Positions 9,007-17,917 of a stretch of DNA of 64,000 bases are shown here, piece by piece. Where the stretch lies: the NCBI GenBank assembly GCA_015061745.1, contig SUWB01000005.1, positions 60,203 through 124,202 on the forward strand, in the 5' to 3' direction. The notes beneath the pieces were generated by a model. It searched no databases. It was not told the DNA's origin and saw only the letters and a program-made list of their open reading frames with translations. Positions within the stretch are counted from its first letter, which is position 1; every line of letters begins with the position of its first letter. The stretch is from Lentisphaerota bacterium (GTDB taxonomy: Bacteria; Verrucomicrobiota; Lentisphaeria; Victivallales; Victivallaceae). The translations under genes and the position numbers were made by a program.

Positions 9007-10000
9007 AATTTTTTCAGCTTTCAACTCCAGCCGTGTCGCCGTTATCGGTGATTTGATGCTGGACGTTTATTTGTGGGGACAGGTGAGCCGGATCTCTCCG
9101 GAAGCCCCCGTTCCCATCGTCAATATCAAAAAACGGGAAGCCCGTCTGGGTGGAGCCGCCAATGTGATCCGCAATCTGGGCACCCTTGAAGCCGGTAAAG
9201 TCTACGCTTTCGGAGCCGTGGGTGACGATGAATCCGGCAGAGAAATCATCAAACTTCTTTCCGGCAGCGGCTTTCAGACTCAGGGCGTGACCTGTGACCC
9301 GAGCCGTCTCACCACCGAAAAAAGACGGGTTATGGCAAGCGGTCAGCAAATGCTCCGGGAGGATTTGGAAGATTGTTCCCCCATCAATGACACACTCCGC
9401 CGGAAAATGGTTTCCCCCCTCATTGATCTGGTACGCCGCAAAGAAGTCGATGCGGTCATCTTTGAAGACTATGCAAAGGGTGTACTGGCCTCGTGGATGC
9501 TTGAAGAAATCCTTGTGGAAACCCGCAAAGCAGGCATTCCCACCGCCCTTGACCCCAAACCCGGCAATCTGACTCCGGTAAAGGGGTTGACCGCCATCAA
9601 ACCCAACCGTCTTGAAGCTTTTGCTTTGGCCGGACTTCAGGATCCCGGCTCCGGCTGCGCTCCGGAAGAAGACCCTGATTTGCGCCAAGCGGCAGAGATT
9701 ATAGAATCCCAGTGGGCTCCTGACTATCTGCTTCTCTCTCTGGCCGCTCAAGGATTGGGGATTTTCCGTAAAAATAAGTGGCACAAACTCATTCCCACCC
9801 GGGCCAGAGAGGTCTTTGATGTTTCCGGAGCCGGAGATACAGTCACAGCCACCTTTGTTCTGGCCTGCACAGCAGGAGCTGATGCAGCACTGGCCGCAGA
9901 AATCGCCAACTGCGCCGCAGGCGTTGTAGTCGGCAAAGTCGGAACTGCCCCCATTATAAAAGAAGAACTTATTTCCGCCTGGAAAGGAATTAACAAATGA
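8996..10000 (+). CDS. hldA: D-glycero-beta-D-manno-heptose-7-phosphate kinase
   Basis: 334 residues, PfkB/ribokinase fold. Landmarks are AVIGDLMLDVYLWGQVSRIS at the start, EAPVPIV, the sugar-binding GGAANVIRNLG (about 52-62) and the catalytic DVSGAGDTVTATF (about 276-288). It phosphorylates heptose-7-phosphate at C1 on the way to ADP-heptose of the LPS inner core. Only the kinase half of the bifunctional HldE is here; the nucleotidyltransferase must be elsewhere. It overlaps the upstream membrane protein by 11 nt and kdsB by 4 nt (ATGA). Confidence 0.94.
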   Translation: MSDKIFSAFNSSRVAVIGDLMLDVYLWGQVSRISPEAPVPIVNIKKREARLGGAANVIRNLGTLEAGKVYAFGAVGDDESGREIIKLLSGSGFQTQGVTCDPSRLTTEKRRVMASGQQMLREDLEDCSPINDTLRRKMVSPLIDLVRRKEVDAVIFEDYAKGVLASWMLEEILVETRKAGIPTALDPKPGNLTPVKGLTAIKPNRLEAFALAGLQDPGSGCAPEEDPDLRQAAEIIESQWAPDYLLLSLAAQGLGIFRKNKWHKLIPTRAREVFDVSGAGDTVTATFVLACTAGADAALAAEIANCAAGVVVGKVGTAPIIKEELISAWKGINK

Positions 10001-10731
10001 AAAAAACTCCCGTTGCAGTCATCATTCCCGCCCGCTATGCCAGTACCCGTTTCCCCGGGAAACCCCTTGCTCTGCTGGCTGGCAAACCTATGATCCAACA
10101 CGTCTGGGAAAAAGCCATCGCATCAAAAGCTGATGCCGTGGCAGTGGCCACCGATGATGAACGTATTGCCGAAGCCGTTGAAAAATTCGGCGGCAAAGCC
10201 ATTATGACCTCTCCCGATCACCCCTCCGGCACCGACAGGATCGCAGAGGCGGCAAGAGCTTTTGAGGGCGTGGAAACCGTCATCAACATTCAGGGAGACG
10301 AACCTCTGATCCCCACAGCTCTGGTAGATGAACTTATCGACTTGATGACCTCTGACCGTTCCATTGAAATGGCAACTGTCGCAGTCCCGGCAGACCGGGC
10401 AAAAATGACTGAAAACAATGTTAAAGTTGTATTCGGCACAACCAATCAGGCCCTTTATTTCAGCCGCTCCGAAATTCCCTTTGTCCGTCAGGGAGGAGTT
10501 GATCCCGGCTGTTATCTGCATTGGGGAATCTACGCCTACCGCAAGGACATTCTTGAACGCTTTGTTCAGCTTCCTCCCGGAAAACTGGAAAATTCAGAAA
10601 AACTTGAGCAGCTCAGAGCTCTTGAAAACGGTATCGGCATCAAAGTCATCACCTCTGTTCTGACCACCATCGGCGTAGACACTCCCGAAGATCTCGCCAG
10701 AGCAGAAGCCTCATTGAAAGGACAATTATGA
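9997..10731 (+). CDS. kdsB: 3-deoxy-manno-octulosonate cytidylyltransferase
   Basis: 244 residues. It has the nucleotidyl-transferase start IIPARYASTRFPGKPL, VWEKA, ATDDERI, the motif SGTDRIAEAA and NIQGDEPLIP. It makes CMP-Kdo from CTP and Kdo, the activated sugar used by Kdo transferase in the cytoplasm. ATGA overlaps join it to hldA upstream and to kdsA downstream. Confidence 0.97.
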   Translation: MKKTPVAVIIPARYASTRFPGKPLALLAGKPMIQHVWEKAIASKADAVAVATDDERIAEAVEKFGGKAIMTSPDHPSGTDRIAEAARAFEGVETVINIQGDEPLIPTALVDELIDLMTSDRSIEMATVAVPADRAKMTENNVKVVFGTTNQALYFSRSEIPFVRQGGVDPGCYLHWGIYAYRKDILERFVQLPPGKLENSEKLEQLRALENGIGIKVITSVLTTIGVDTPEDLARAEASLKGQL

Positions 10732-11543
10732 ACAGCGTAAAAGTCAACGACAATCTCGTTATCGGCGGCGGAAAACTCACTTTGCTCGGTGGTCCCTGTA
10801 CCGCTGAAAGTGCAGAGCTTTGCTGCGAAGTGGCTCTTTTTCTCAAAGCTCTTTGTAAAAAACTGGATATCCAATATGTTTTCAAAGCCTCTTTTGACAA
10901 GGCCAACCGTTCCAGCGGCAGCTCCCGCCGCGGTCCCGGCCTGAAAGAAGGTCTGCGCATCTTTGAGGAGGTCAAAAAACAGTGCGATGTGCCGGTCATC
11001 ACAGATATCCACGAAAGCGGCGAAGTCCCTGAGGTCGCTGCCGTGGTGGATATGCTTCAAATCCCCGCATTTCTCTGCCGTCAGACCGATCTGCTTCAGG
11101 CCGCAGGAAAAACCGGATTGCCCGTCAATATCAAAAAAGGACAGTTTATGGCTCCTGAAGATATGAAAGGCTGTATTGAAAAAGTCCGGATGACCGGCAA
11201 TGACAAAGTTCTGCTGACCGAACGGGGCAGCAGTTTCGGATATCATAATCTGGTCGTGGATATGCGCAGTCTCGCCACAATGCGCACCTTTGATGTGCCC
11301 GTGGTCTTTGATGCCACCCATTCAGTCCAGCTTCCCGGAGGATTGGGCAATGCTTCAGGCGGTCAGCGGGAATTTGTCTTTCCCCTGGCACGGGCAGCAG
11401 CTGCCGTAGGAATCGATGCCCTTTTTGCCGAAGTGCATCCCCGCCCCGCAGAAGCCTGGTCCGACGGTCCCAACTCACTGGATTTTGACGGTATTACAGA
11501 AGTTCTCACCAAGGTAAAACAGATTTATGATCTCTGCAGATAA
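10728..11543 (+). CDS. kdsA: 3-deoxy-8-phosphooctulonate synthase, metal-dependent type
   Basis: 271 residues. It condenses PEP and arabinose-5-phosphate to Kdo-8-phosphate. Family marks are FKASFDKANRSS, IPAFLCRQTDLL, NIKKGQFMAPEDM and DATHSVQLPGG. The residue at the position that distinguishes the two classes is Cys24 (GGPCTAES), with the His of DATHS, the Glu of FAEVHP and the Asp of AWSDG as further ligands. This matches the metal-dependent Aquifex type and not the metal-free E. coli type, which has Asn there. It overlaps kdsB by 4 nt and kdsC by 17 nt. Confidence 0.96.
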   Translation: MNSVKVNDNLVIGGGKLTLLGGPCTAESAELCCEVALFLKALCKKLDIQYVFKASFDKANRSSGSSRRGPGLKEGLRIFEEVKKQCDVPVITDIHESGEVPEVAAVVDMLQIPAFLCRQTDLLQAAGKTGLPVNIKKGQFMAPEDMKGCIEKVRMTGNDKVLLTERGSSFGYHNLVVDMRSLATMRTFDVPVVFDATHSVQLPGGLGNASGGQREFVFPLARAAAAVGIDALFAEVHPRPAEAWSDGPNSLDFDGITEVLTKVKQIYDLCR

Positions 11544-12045
11544 AGCCAGCCGCATCAAAGCGGTTATTCTTGATATTGACGGTGTTCTCACTGACGGACG
11601 TGTAGGATACGGCGGCAATGAACTTGTCAAATTTTTCCATTACCGGGACGGCCACTGGCTGAAGCTGGCTCTGCGGGCCGGTCTTATTGTTGGACTGCTC
11701 TCCGGCCGGGAATCCCGTGCCAACCGGGAGCGGGCAACTGAGCTCGGATTGACTTTCGTCCGGGAAAATATCCACGACAAGCTCGTTGAATTTGAAAAAC
11801 TCCTGACTGAGTACAATTTGACTCCCGAAGAATGTCTCTATATCGGTGATGATGTCATTGATATGCCCGTTTTGAGCCGTGTCGGGATTCCGGTAGCTGT
11901 GGCAGATGCGGTCCCGGAACTGGACGAAGTGGTCATTTACCGTACCACCGCCCCCGGCGGACACGGCGCAGTATGTGAAACAATGCGGCTGCTCCTGAAA
12001 GCCAGAGGAGACCTCGACGGATTACTGGAGCGGTACCGTAAATGA
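11527..12045 (+). CDS. kdsC: 3-deoxy-D-manno-octulosonate 8-phosphate phosphatase
   Basis: 172 residues, HAD superfamily type C0 without a cap. Catalytic motifs are DIDGVLTDG (motif I), LLSGRES (motif II), the Lys in NIHDKLVEF, and YIGDDVIDMPVL (motif IV). It removes phosphate from Kdo-8-phosphate, the step between KdsA and KdsB. The order kdsB-kdsA-kdsC covers the pathway except arabinose-5-phosphate isomerase (kdsD), which is not here. Overlap of 4 nt with the LptA-like gene. Confidence 0.93.
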   Translation: MISADKASRIKAVILDIDGVLTDGRVGYGGNELVKFFHYRDGHWLKLALRAGLIVGLLSGRESRANRERATELGLTFVRENIHDKLVEFEKLLTEYNLTPEECLYIGDDVIDMPVLSRVGIPVAVADAVPELDEVVIYRTTAPGGHGAVCETMRLLLKARGDLDGLLERYRK

Positions 12046-14486
12046 AAAAAATCACTTTTTTTCTTCTGCTGATTCTGGCATTCCAGGTTTCCGCCCAAAA
12101 AAGTGCTGATATGAATGGTGTTGTCGTAGGCAACGTCAAGGTTCCCTTTTATAACAAAGGGGTCTTGCAGTCTATGATTTTCGCTGACAAGGCCGAACAC
12201 CGGGCTCAGCTTCTCTACGGATACGATGTCACCATCAATATGCTCCAGAAAAAAGTGAATCCGGACTGGATACAAAATGACTGGAAACTTAAACTTTATC
12301 CTCTGAACGCTCCCCTTAAAGATATTGCCCGTTTTTGGAAGCCCCGACTCAAATACTGTGATGCGGTCATTTTTTCAACAGAAGGGATTCTGCATCAGCT
12401 GGAGCGGACGGCTTCCGGCAGCAAAAAGGTGGAACTGCGTTCTCCTATGCTGGATTTGAACGGCGTGGGTTTTTCAGCCAATTTCAAACGCCACGAAATC
12501 AAAGTCAATTCCGATGTGACCTTTGTTATGCGTACAGCCCAGAGCGATCCCCGGACATTCGGAAACAAGATCCCTCAGGAATATGAATGTCTCAAGGGTA
12601 AATCCGATATGCTCCATTTGGATAATATCAAGCATCACATTATCCTTTTGGGCAATGTAGCTGTCAACGACGGAAAGATGCTGCTCACCTGCGACCGGCT
12701 GACCATTTTTATGGGTGAAAAGAACACCAAAGAAAGTGACAGCGGCACTATGAATTTTTCCGGAGTGAAGAAAATTTTTGCCGATGGACGCGTAAAGGTG
12801 GTCAAGATTCTGCCCCCCGGTGCCCCGGCAACGGAATCTCAGGAAGTAAAAGGCGACCATTTGACCTATGATACGACCACGGAGATTATGACAGTTACGG
12901 GAGATCGTTCCCGCCCGGAAATCACAACGGGACAGGGATTTATTCTCAGAGGGAAAGAGCTTGTTTTTTTCCGCAGCAGGATGCAGATGATCGTCCCCAA
13001 AGATTGCTGGATGCAAATTCAGCAAAACGGAGTCAAACGTTATCTGTTGTCTGATTACGGAAACTTTAACTTCAATACCGGCATTTGCGACTTTTTGGGC
13101 AACGTCCGGGGCAGTGCTCCTCAGCACGAACTGGCCTGCAGAAAAATGCGCGCTATCCTGCAGAGAAACGAAAAAAAGAATTCAACAAATGCTCCCGCCC
13201 CCAAAAGTGCCGCTTCTCCTCTGAGCGGCGCAGGCAGTTTCAACACCGGATCAATGGAACTGAAACGTGTCCTCTGCCGGGGAGATGTCAAGATGTTCAG
13301 ACGTGAAACAAAAGGGGTTTCAACATTGACCTCTGACGAAGCTGAATTGAACTACATCACCGATAAAGCAATTTTTACCGGAAATGTCAAAAGTACTTCA
13401 AACAGCAACACGCTCGAAACGCCTCTGATGGTTCTGAATCTGAAAAAAACCGCCGCCAAAGGCGACAGCCGGGAGTTGATCAGTGCTGAAGCTAAAGAAA
13501 AGGTCAAACTGACCGGTCCCGCTGATGCCAACGGTGAATTTTCACTTCTGACCGCAAATCACGGCTTTTTTGATTACAAAGCAGACCGGATCGACTTTAC
13601 CGGCAATGTTTCAGGTTCCCGGGGCAAATCCAAATTGAACGGCGACCGCCTGGAACTTTTCCTTGCGCCTCAGGCACCGGGCAGCAAGCCCGTTGCCATT
13701 CCCGGCGTGGCTGCCGGTGCAAAAGGATCTTCCAGAACTCTCAAACGGGCAGTCATAACCGGCAACGGAGTTATGGATGACGGTACCAATAAAATGTCCG
13801 GTGACAGACTTGAATATTTCTTTGCCCCTGCCCTGCCGGGAACCCCCAATCAACCGGGAATTTTTCAATCCGGTTCTCTCCGGGTAATCAAGGTGAACGG
13901 CAACGGCAACGTCAAGATCACCAGTGTGCAGGAAAAGAAAAACACCGCAAAGCCCACCCCCGGCGTTATGCTGGGCCGCAACACGCAATTCAGAGAAATT
14001 TCTTCAATGAATATGACTTCTGATCTGCTCAAGCATACGACCGTTTTCACTGAAGCCGTTTCTATGACCGACGGTACCAGCAAGATGGATTGCGACAGAC
14101 TTGATCTCTTTGCCAAACCGCAAAAAGTACAGGCGAAATCCGCAACCGAACCGGCCCTTGCCGATCCCGATGCCGATCCCTTTGAGATGACCGCAGAAAA
14201 AGGTGTTCCCAACACGATCGTCATCGGTAACGGTCTTGAACTTGACAACGCTCTTGCCACCGGCAATGTGGTCATTGACCGCCGCGAAAAGCCTGAAGGT
14301 CCCAGCGAAAAGGTCTTCTGCGAAAAAGCATTTTTCAACAGCAAAAATATGACCGTTGAATGCACCGGCACAGAAGAAGTCCGTCCCCGGGCAGAGGGCG
14401 CAGGCAAAAAACATTATGCCGACAAGTTCACAATTTTCCTGAAAGATGAACATCTGGAAAGCTCCGGAGAAACCGTCACAAGATGA
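12042..14486 (+). CDS. Large multi-domain LptA/OstA-like protein
   Basis: 814 residues with a signal peptide (MKKITFFLLLILAFQVSA). It is built from repeated OstA/LptA-type beta segments: phrases such as LLTCDRLTIFM, VKGDHLTYDTTTEIMTVTGD, LNYITDKAIFTGNV, FFDYKADRIDFTGNV and KMSGDRLEYFF recur along its whole length. LptA bridges the periplasm and carries LPS from LptC to LptD. E. coli LptA is about 185 residues, so this protein could span the periplasm alone as a string of about five domains, or be an LptA/LptD-N-like fusion. Its place directly after kdsC (4-nt overlap) supports a role in LPS export. Confidence 0.85.
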   Translation: MKKITFFLLLILAFQVSAQKSADMNGVVVGNVKVPFYNKGVLQSMIFADKAEHRAQLLYGYDVTINMLQKKVNPDWIQNDWKLKLYPLNAPLKDIARFWKPRLKYCDAVIFSTEGILHQLERTASGSKKVELRSPMLDLNGVGFSANFKRHEIKVNSDVTFVMRTAQSDPRTFGNKIPQEYECLKGKSDMLHLDNIKHHIILLGNVAVNDGKMLLTCDRLTIFMGEKNTKESDSGTMNFSGVKKIFADGRVKVVKILPPGAPATESQEVKGDHLTYDTTTEIMTVTGDRSRPEITTGQGFILRGKELVFFRSRMQMIVPKDCWMQIQQNGVKRYLLSDYGNFNFNTGICDFLGNVRGSAPQHELACRKMRAILQRNEKKNSTNAPAPKSAASPLSGAGSFNTGSMELKRVLCRGDVKMFRRETKGVSTLTSDEAELNYITDKAIFTGNVKSTSNSNTLETPLMVLNLKKTAAKGDSRELISAEAKEKVKLTGPADANGEFSLLTANHGFFDYKADRIDFTGNVSGSRGKSKLNGDRLELFLAPQAPGSKPVAIPGVAAGAKGSSRTLKRAVITGNGVMDDGTNKMSGDRLEYFFAPALPGTPNQPGIFQSGSLRVIKVNGNGNVKITSVQEKKNTAKPTPGVMLGRNTQFREISSMNMTSDLLKHTTVFTEAVSMTDGTSKMDCDRLDLFAKPQKVQAKSATEPALADPDADPFEMTAEKGVPNTIVIGNGLELDNALATGNVVIDRREKPEGPSEKVFCEKAFFNSKNMTVECTGTEEVRPRAEGAGKKHYADKFTIFLKDEHLESSGETVTR

Positions 14487-15634
14487 GCACTCCGGTCTAC
14501 TATGCAGTCCAAAAGGATTACGCTCCTGAGCAGGTACGGCAGTCACTCCGGCAAATAGTGTCTCCCCTTTTGACCAACTGGGGAGACCTTACCGGAAAAA
14601 AAGTCCTGCTGAAACCCAATTTGCTTTTCTGCCGCAGCAACGAAGATCCGGCTGCAGTTCATCCGGAACTTATTGTGGCTGTCTCTGAAATTCTGACTGA
14701 AGCAGGAGCAAGTGTCACTCTGCTTGAAAATCCCGGCACTCAAAATGTGAATACGATCATTGAAAAAATGAATATTGCTTCCCGTCTCACTGAACTGGGA
14801 GTCCTTTTCAATGATTTTACAGATTACCGTACCGGTACACTCTCTGACCAATGTTGTTTCAGGCAATTGAGGATTGCCCGTGAGTTTGAATCTTTTGATC
14901 TGGTCATAGATCTTGCCAAAGCAAAAACCCACGCAATGATGACCCTTACGCTGGCAGTAAAAAATCTTTTCGGCCTTATTGATTCAGCGGACCGTATTGC
15001 CTGGCATTTGGCAGTCGGCAGTGATTTTGCCCGCTTTGCCGATCTGCTTTTGGATCTTTACCTGACTGTAAAGCCGCAAATCAGCATTATTGACGGTATC
15101 ATCGGTATGGAAGGAAACGGTCCCGGCAGCGGAACTCCGGTCAACAGCGGCTTTCTGGCGGCCTCTGCCGATGCGCTGGCATTAGATGCCTCAGTTGCAC
15201 AAACGCTGGGGACCCCTCTTGAACAAATCGTCCTTTTCAGACAGGCAAAAAAAAGAGGGCTTGACTTCTCTTTCACCAATTGCGGAACGCTCCCTGCGCT
15301 GCCGCCTTACAAATTACCGGATCCGCCGGGCAGACTTTACGCCTGGGGTGTATGGCTGCCGCCTTTTTTCAAAAAACAGTTGCGCAATCTGGTCGGCAGC
15401 CGTCCTGTCCTTGCTGCCGCTGAATGTATCAGCTGCGGCCGCTGTGTCCGGGTGTGTCCGCCCCAATCCCTCAAGATGAAAGAGAAGAACAAAAAAAGCG
15501 TTCCTGTCTTTAACTTGAATAACTGCATCCGCTGTTACTGCTGTCAGGAACATTGCCCCAAAGGAGCGATCACAACCCGTCCTCAGCTGTTGAGTGCTTT
15601 TTTCTCAAAGCTCGTAAAACTTTTCCGCCGCTGA
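14483..15634 (+). CDS. DUF362 protein with two [4Fe-4S] ferredoxin motifs
   Basis: 383 residues. The N-terminal 280 residues are DUF362: VLLKPNLLF, FDLVIDLAKAKTHAMMTLTLAVKNLFG and IDGIIGMEGNGPGSGTP. The C-terminus holds two cluster motifs, CISCGRCVRVCP and CIRCYCCQEHCPKGA, each with the four Cys expected for one [4Fe-4S]. The family is common in anaerobes; its reaction is not established. It is coupled by ATGA to the LptA-like gene. Its last 65 nt overlap the end of a convergent gene on the other strand. Confidence 0.9.
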   Translation: MSTPVYYAVQKDYAPEQVRQSLRQIVSPLLTNWGDLTGKKVLLKPNLLFCRSNEDPAAVHPELIVAVSEILTEAGASVTLLENPGTQNVNTIIEKMNIASRLTELGVLFNDFTDYRTGTLSDQCCFRQLRIAREFESFDLVIDLAKAKTHAMMTLTLAVKNLFGLIDSADRIAWHLAVGSDFARFADLLLDLYLTVKPQISIIDGIIGMEGNGPGSGTPVNSGFLAASADALALDASVAQTLGTPLEQIVLFRQAKKRGLDFSFTNCGTLPALPPYKLPDPPGRLYAWGVWLPPFFKKQLRNLVGSRPVLAAAECISCGRCVRVCPPQSLKMKEKNKKSVPVFNLNNCIRCYCCQEHCPKGAITTRPQLLSAFFSKLVKLFRR

Positions 15635-16664
15635 AGCATACTTTGCCGTAAAAGACCAAAGCCGCCAGAAGTAAACTGCCCCCGATATAAGGCAGTACCC
15701 GTCTGAAGGCAGGATTTTCAACAGCAGAAAAAAGCATCAAATCGTGGAATCTGCCTTGCAGAATGTTCTTGGCACTCCATTTGACAATGCGTATTTTTCT
15801 GAGAAGATCTATTCCGGGACGCCCTTTTCGCACTGCATTTTTCAGCAGAAAAAATCCTTTTTCGCTATGCGTCAGCAGAATTTTTCCGCTGTCTGCCGGG
15901 GCCGTATAACTTAAAAGCCGTGGAACTTCCGGAGCCTTTTTTGCAACATTCACCAAAGCGGCAAGTTCTTCCTGAGTATTGATTCCCTTCAGGATCCGTC
16001 TGGCACACTGGAAACCGTGAACTGAAGTCACCCGTTCCAGATTTTTAAGCATCTGCTTATCTGCTGCCGCAAGAGAACCTTTTACTTTGAACCTGAATAC
16101 GATCCCCCGCAGTTGATCAAACATCTGCGATGTCAAAGCTCCTGTTTTGTAAAGCTGTTTTGCCACAGCAGGAACACTTCCTGCCAGCCCTGCGATCTCA
16201 GATAAAGCACCGATTCCGGAAAGAGTGACCAGTACCATATCAACAGGACGGCCCTTGATCTTATTGCAGCCCTGAAGCCCCAGATCACGCAGATCTCCAT
16301 ACAAACACAAATCAGAAATGATCGCTCCCGTCACCGCTGCACTGTTTTCTCCATTACCGGTCAGGAAACCTTTAGCCGCATCAAGGGCATTGCGCCCCCA
16401 GCTGCGCCTGGCAGCCCGACATTCATAAAATTTCTGACCAGTCAGGTGAGCATTTGGAAGTCCCATTCCGATAACATCGCAGCAAAGAGTTTCTGCTTCC
16501 TGAAAACGTTTTTCAGCGGTCAACTTTTCTATTTCGGGAAAATAGTCGTAATCGGGCAAATATGCCGGGTTCACATTTTTTTCCTGCAAACAGATAAAAA
16601 AGAGCCACCCGGCAAGAAACAGGAAGCAGCTTCCTGTCAAAAAATCTCTGGCGAGCCTGATCAT
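15570..16664 (-). CDS. Membrane protein of unknown function
   Basis: 364 residues that I do not recognise. There is one membrane segment near the N-terminus (FLTGSCFLFLAGWLFFICL) and one near the C-terminus (PYIGGSLLLAALVFYGKVCF); the 300 residues between are mostly helical and basic, probably one periplasmic or cytoplasmic domain. I chose ATG 16664 over a TTG three codons upstream because it forms an ATGA overlap with the nitroreductase stop, which indicates coupling. The 3' end overlaps the convergent DUF362 gene by 65 nt, an unusually long tail-to-tail overlap. Confidence 0.8.
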   Translation of the reverse strand: MIRLARDFLTGSCFLFLAGWLFFICLQEKNVNPAYLPDYDYFPEIEKLTAEKRFQEAETLCCDVIGMGLPNAHLTGQKFYECRAARRSWGRNALDAAKGFLTGNGENSAAVTGAIISDLCLYGDLRDLGLQGCNKIKGRPVDMVLVTLSGIGALSEIAGLAGSVPAVAKQLYKTGALTSQMFDQLRGIVFRFKVKGSLAAADKQMLKNLERVTSVHGFQCARRILKGINTQEELAALVNVAKKAPEVPRLLSYTAPADSGKILLTHSEKGFFLLKNAVRKGRPGIDLLRKIRIVKWSAKNILQGRFHDLMLFSAVENPAFRRVLPYIGGSLLLAALVFYGKVCFSGGKVLRALRKKHSTAEDGL

Positions 16665-17242
16665 TTCCAGCAAGTGATCGCTTCAACGGTCAATTTGGGC
16701 ACGTGGAGCAGGTCGCTGTCATCCAGATAGTAGGTGATTTTTTCCGGATCATCAACATCTTCAGAAACCGGTTTCTCCCCGGCATACCCCAAGGCGATAA
16801 TATAGAGAATCGCTGTTTCCTCAGGCAGAGAAAGCAAAGCGTGTATGGCTTTGCGGTCGATTGCCCCCATCCAGCAGCAGCCGATTCCTCTTTCCCAGGC
16901 GGCCAGCTGAATGGTCTGGATAGCAGCTCCGGCATCTGTCTGGAGCAAAGGCTGTTCAGCTTCAGAAGCCTTCCCGAGTACAGCAATAAAAGCTGTTGGA
17001 GCACTCACATCCGGGACAGGATTCCGCCGGGGAGAGACTGAACCTGCCCAGGCAGTATGGGGAAAGATCTGCCTGACAAGTTCCGGAGTTCTGGCGACCA
17101 CATACCGCAGCCGTTGAGCATTTCTGCCGCAGGAAGCAAGACGTGCCATATCGATCAGGTGTTTCAATTCTTCATCAGGAAGGGGGTTCTGAAGAAACCG
17201 GCGCACAGTCCGGCGTTCACGCATCACAGTTTCAAGTTCCAT
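16661..17242 (-). CDS. Nitroreductase family protein
   Basis: 193 residues. It begins MELETVMRERRTVRRF, the FMN-phosphate-binding start typical of the family, followed by MARLASCGRNAQRLRYVV, the central helix DAGAAIQTIQLAAWERGIGCCWMG, and the closing strand LYIIALGYAGEKP. Expected to be an FMN-dependent NAD(P)H oxidoreductase; substrate unknown. A longer frame extends far upstream, but AGAGGA sits 10 nt before the ATG at 17242 and a good promoter lies 56 bp upstream of it. Confidence 0.9.
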   Translation of the reverse strand: MELETVMRERRTVRRFLQNPLPDEELKHLIDMARLASCGRNAQRLRYVVARTPELVRQIFPHTAWAGSVSPRRNPVPDVSAPTAFIAVLGKASEAEQPLLQTDAGAAIQTIQLAAWERGIGCCWMGAIDRKAIHALLSLPEETAILYIIALGYAGEKPVSEDVDDPEKITYYLDDSDLLHVPKLTVEAITCWK

Positions 17243-17297
17243 AAATACTTTTTCCTCTGTTTTGGGGAATAAAAAACAATTTTTCACAGCAGTATTT

Positions 17298-17326
17298 AAT
17301 ATAGCCCGGCATAACAAAAATGTCAA
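17298..17326 (-). promoter_or_regulatory. Promoter of nitroreductase operon
   Basis: On the minus strand TTGACA (17326-17321), 17 bp, TATATT (17303-17298). This is a near-consensus sigma-70 promoter, 56 bp before the nitroreductase start. Confidence 0.7.
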
Positions 17327-17377
17327 TAGTGCTTTTTTTCCGCAAAATGACAAATTTTTCAGGATTATGCTATTTAC

Positions 17378-17406
17378 TTGAATCACTTGCTGCTGTATAG
17401 TATAAA
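17378..17406 (+). promoter_or_regulatory. Promoter of acetyltransferase-peptidase pair
   Basis: TTGAAT (17378-17383), 17 bp, TATAAA (17401-17406). It diverges from the nitroreductase promoter with about 50 bp between the two -35 elements. The -10 lies close to the start codon, so the leader would be only about 20 nt. Confidence 0.6.
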
Positions 17407-17434
17407 AGGAAACAAAAAAAGGATGACTTTTCTT

Positions 17435-17914
17435 ATGAATATGCGTGAGTACAGAAACGAAGATCTTGCCAAAGTAATGGAAATCGCCAATATCGCCTGG
17501 CGTCCCATCCGACAGATGAGCAGAGAAGCTCTCGGGGACACGATTGCCGACATTCTCAACCCTGCCGGTGATGAGTGTTCCAAAGGACTTCAGGTCAAAG
17601 CTCAGATCGAAAGCGGCCAATGGGGAATCGCCATTTGTGAACACGAAGGCGAAATCGTAGGTTTTATCACCTATTCCATCAATGGAGTTTGGGGAGAAAT
17701 CTGCAATAACGGAGCCCTCACTTCGACCGGTCTGAAAGGCATCGGCCAGACTATGTATAAATTTGTTATGGAAGAATTCCGCAAAGCAGGAGTCAAAGTT
17801 GCCAAAGTCACCACCGGTTTGGATTGGGCACACGCCCCTGCCCGCAGAGCTTATGAAAGAGCCGGATTCAAAAAACATCTTGATTCAACAACCTATTATA
17901 TGGAGCTCGATTGA
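17435..17914 (+). CDS. GNAT family N-acetyltransferase
   Basis: 159 residues from the chosen ATG (MNMREYRNEDLAKVMEIANI). GNAT marks are GEIVGFITYSING, LTSTGLKGIGQTMYKFVMEE (acetyl-CoA loop) and the end motif ARRAYERAGFKKHLDSTTYY. Substrate unknown. An ATG at 17423 is also in frame; I prefer 17435 because AAAGGA stands at a normal distance and the family usually has only a few residues before the first strand. Three nt separate it from the M28 peptidase gene, so the two are cotranscribed. Confidence 0.87.
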   Translation: MNMREYRNEDLAKVMEIANIAWRPIRQMSREALGDTIADILNPAGDECSKGLQVKAQIESGQWGIAICEHEGEIVGFITYSINGVWGEICNNGALTSTGLKGIGQTMYKFVMEEFRKAGVKVAKVTTGLDWAHAPARRAYERAGFKKHLDSTTYYMELD

Positions 17915-17917
17915 TTT

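Noticed and set aside
16661..17878. Long N-terminal extension of the nitroreductase
   Set aside because: Family similarity begins at MELETVMRERR (17242), where there is a ribosome site; the extension overlaps the divergent promoters and the acetyltransferase gene.
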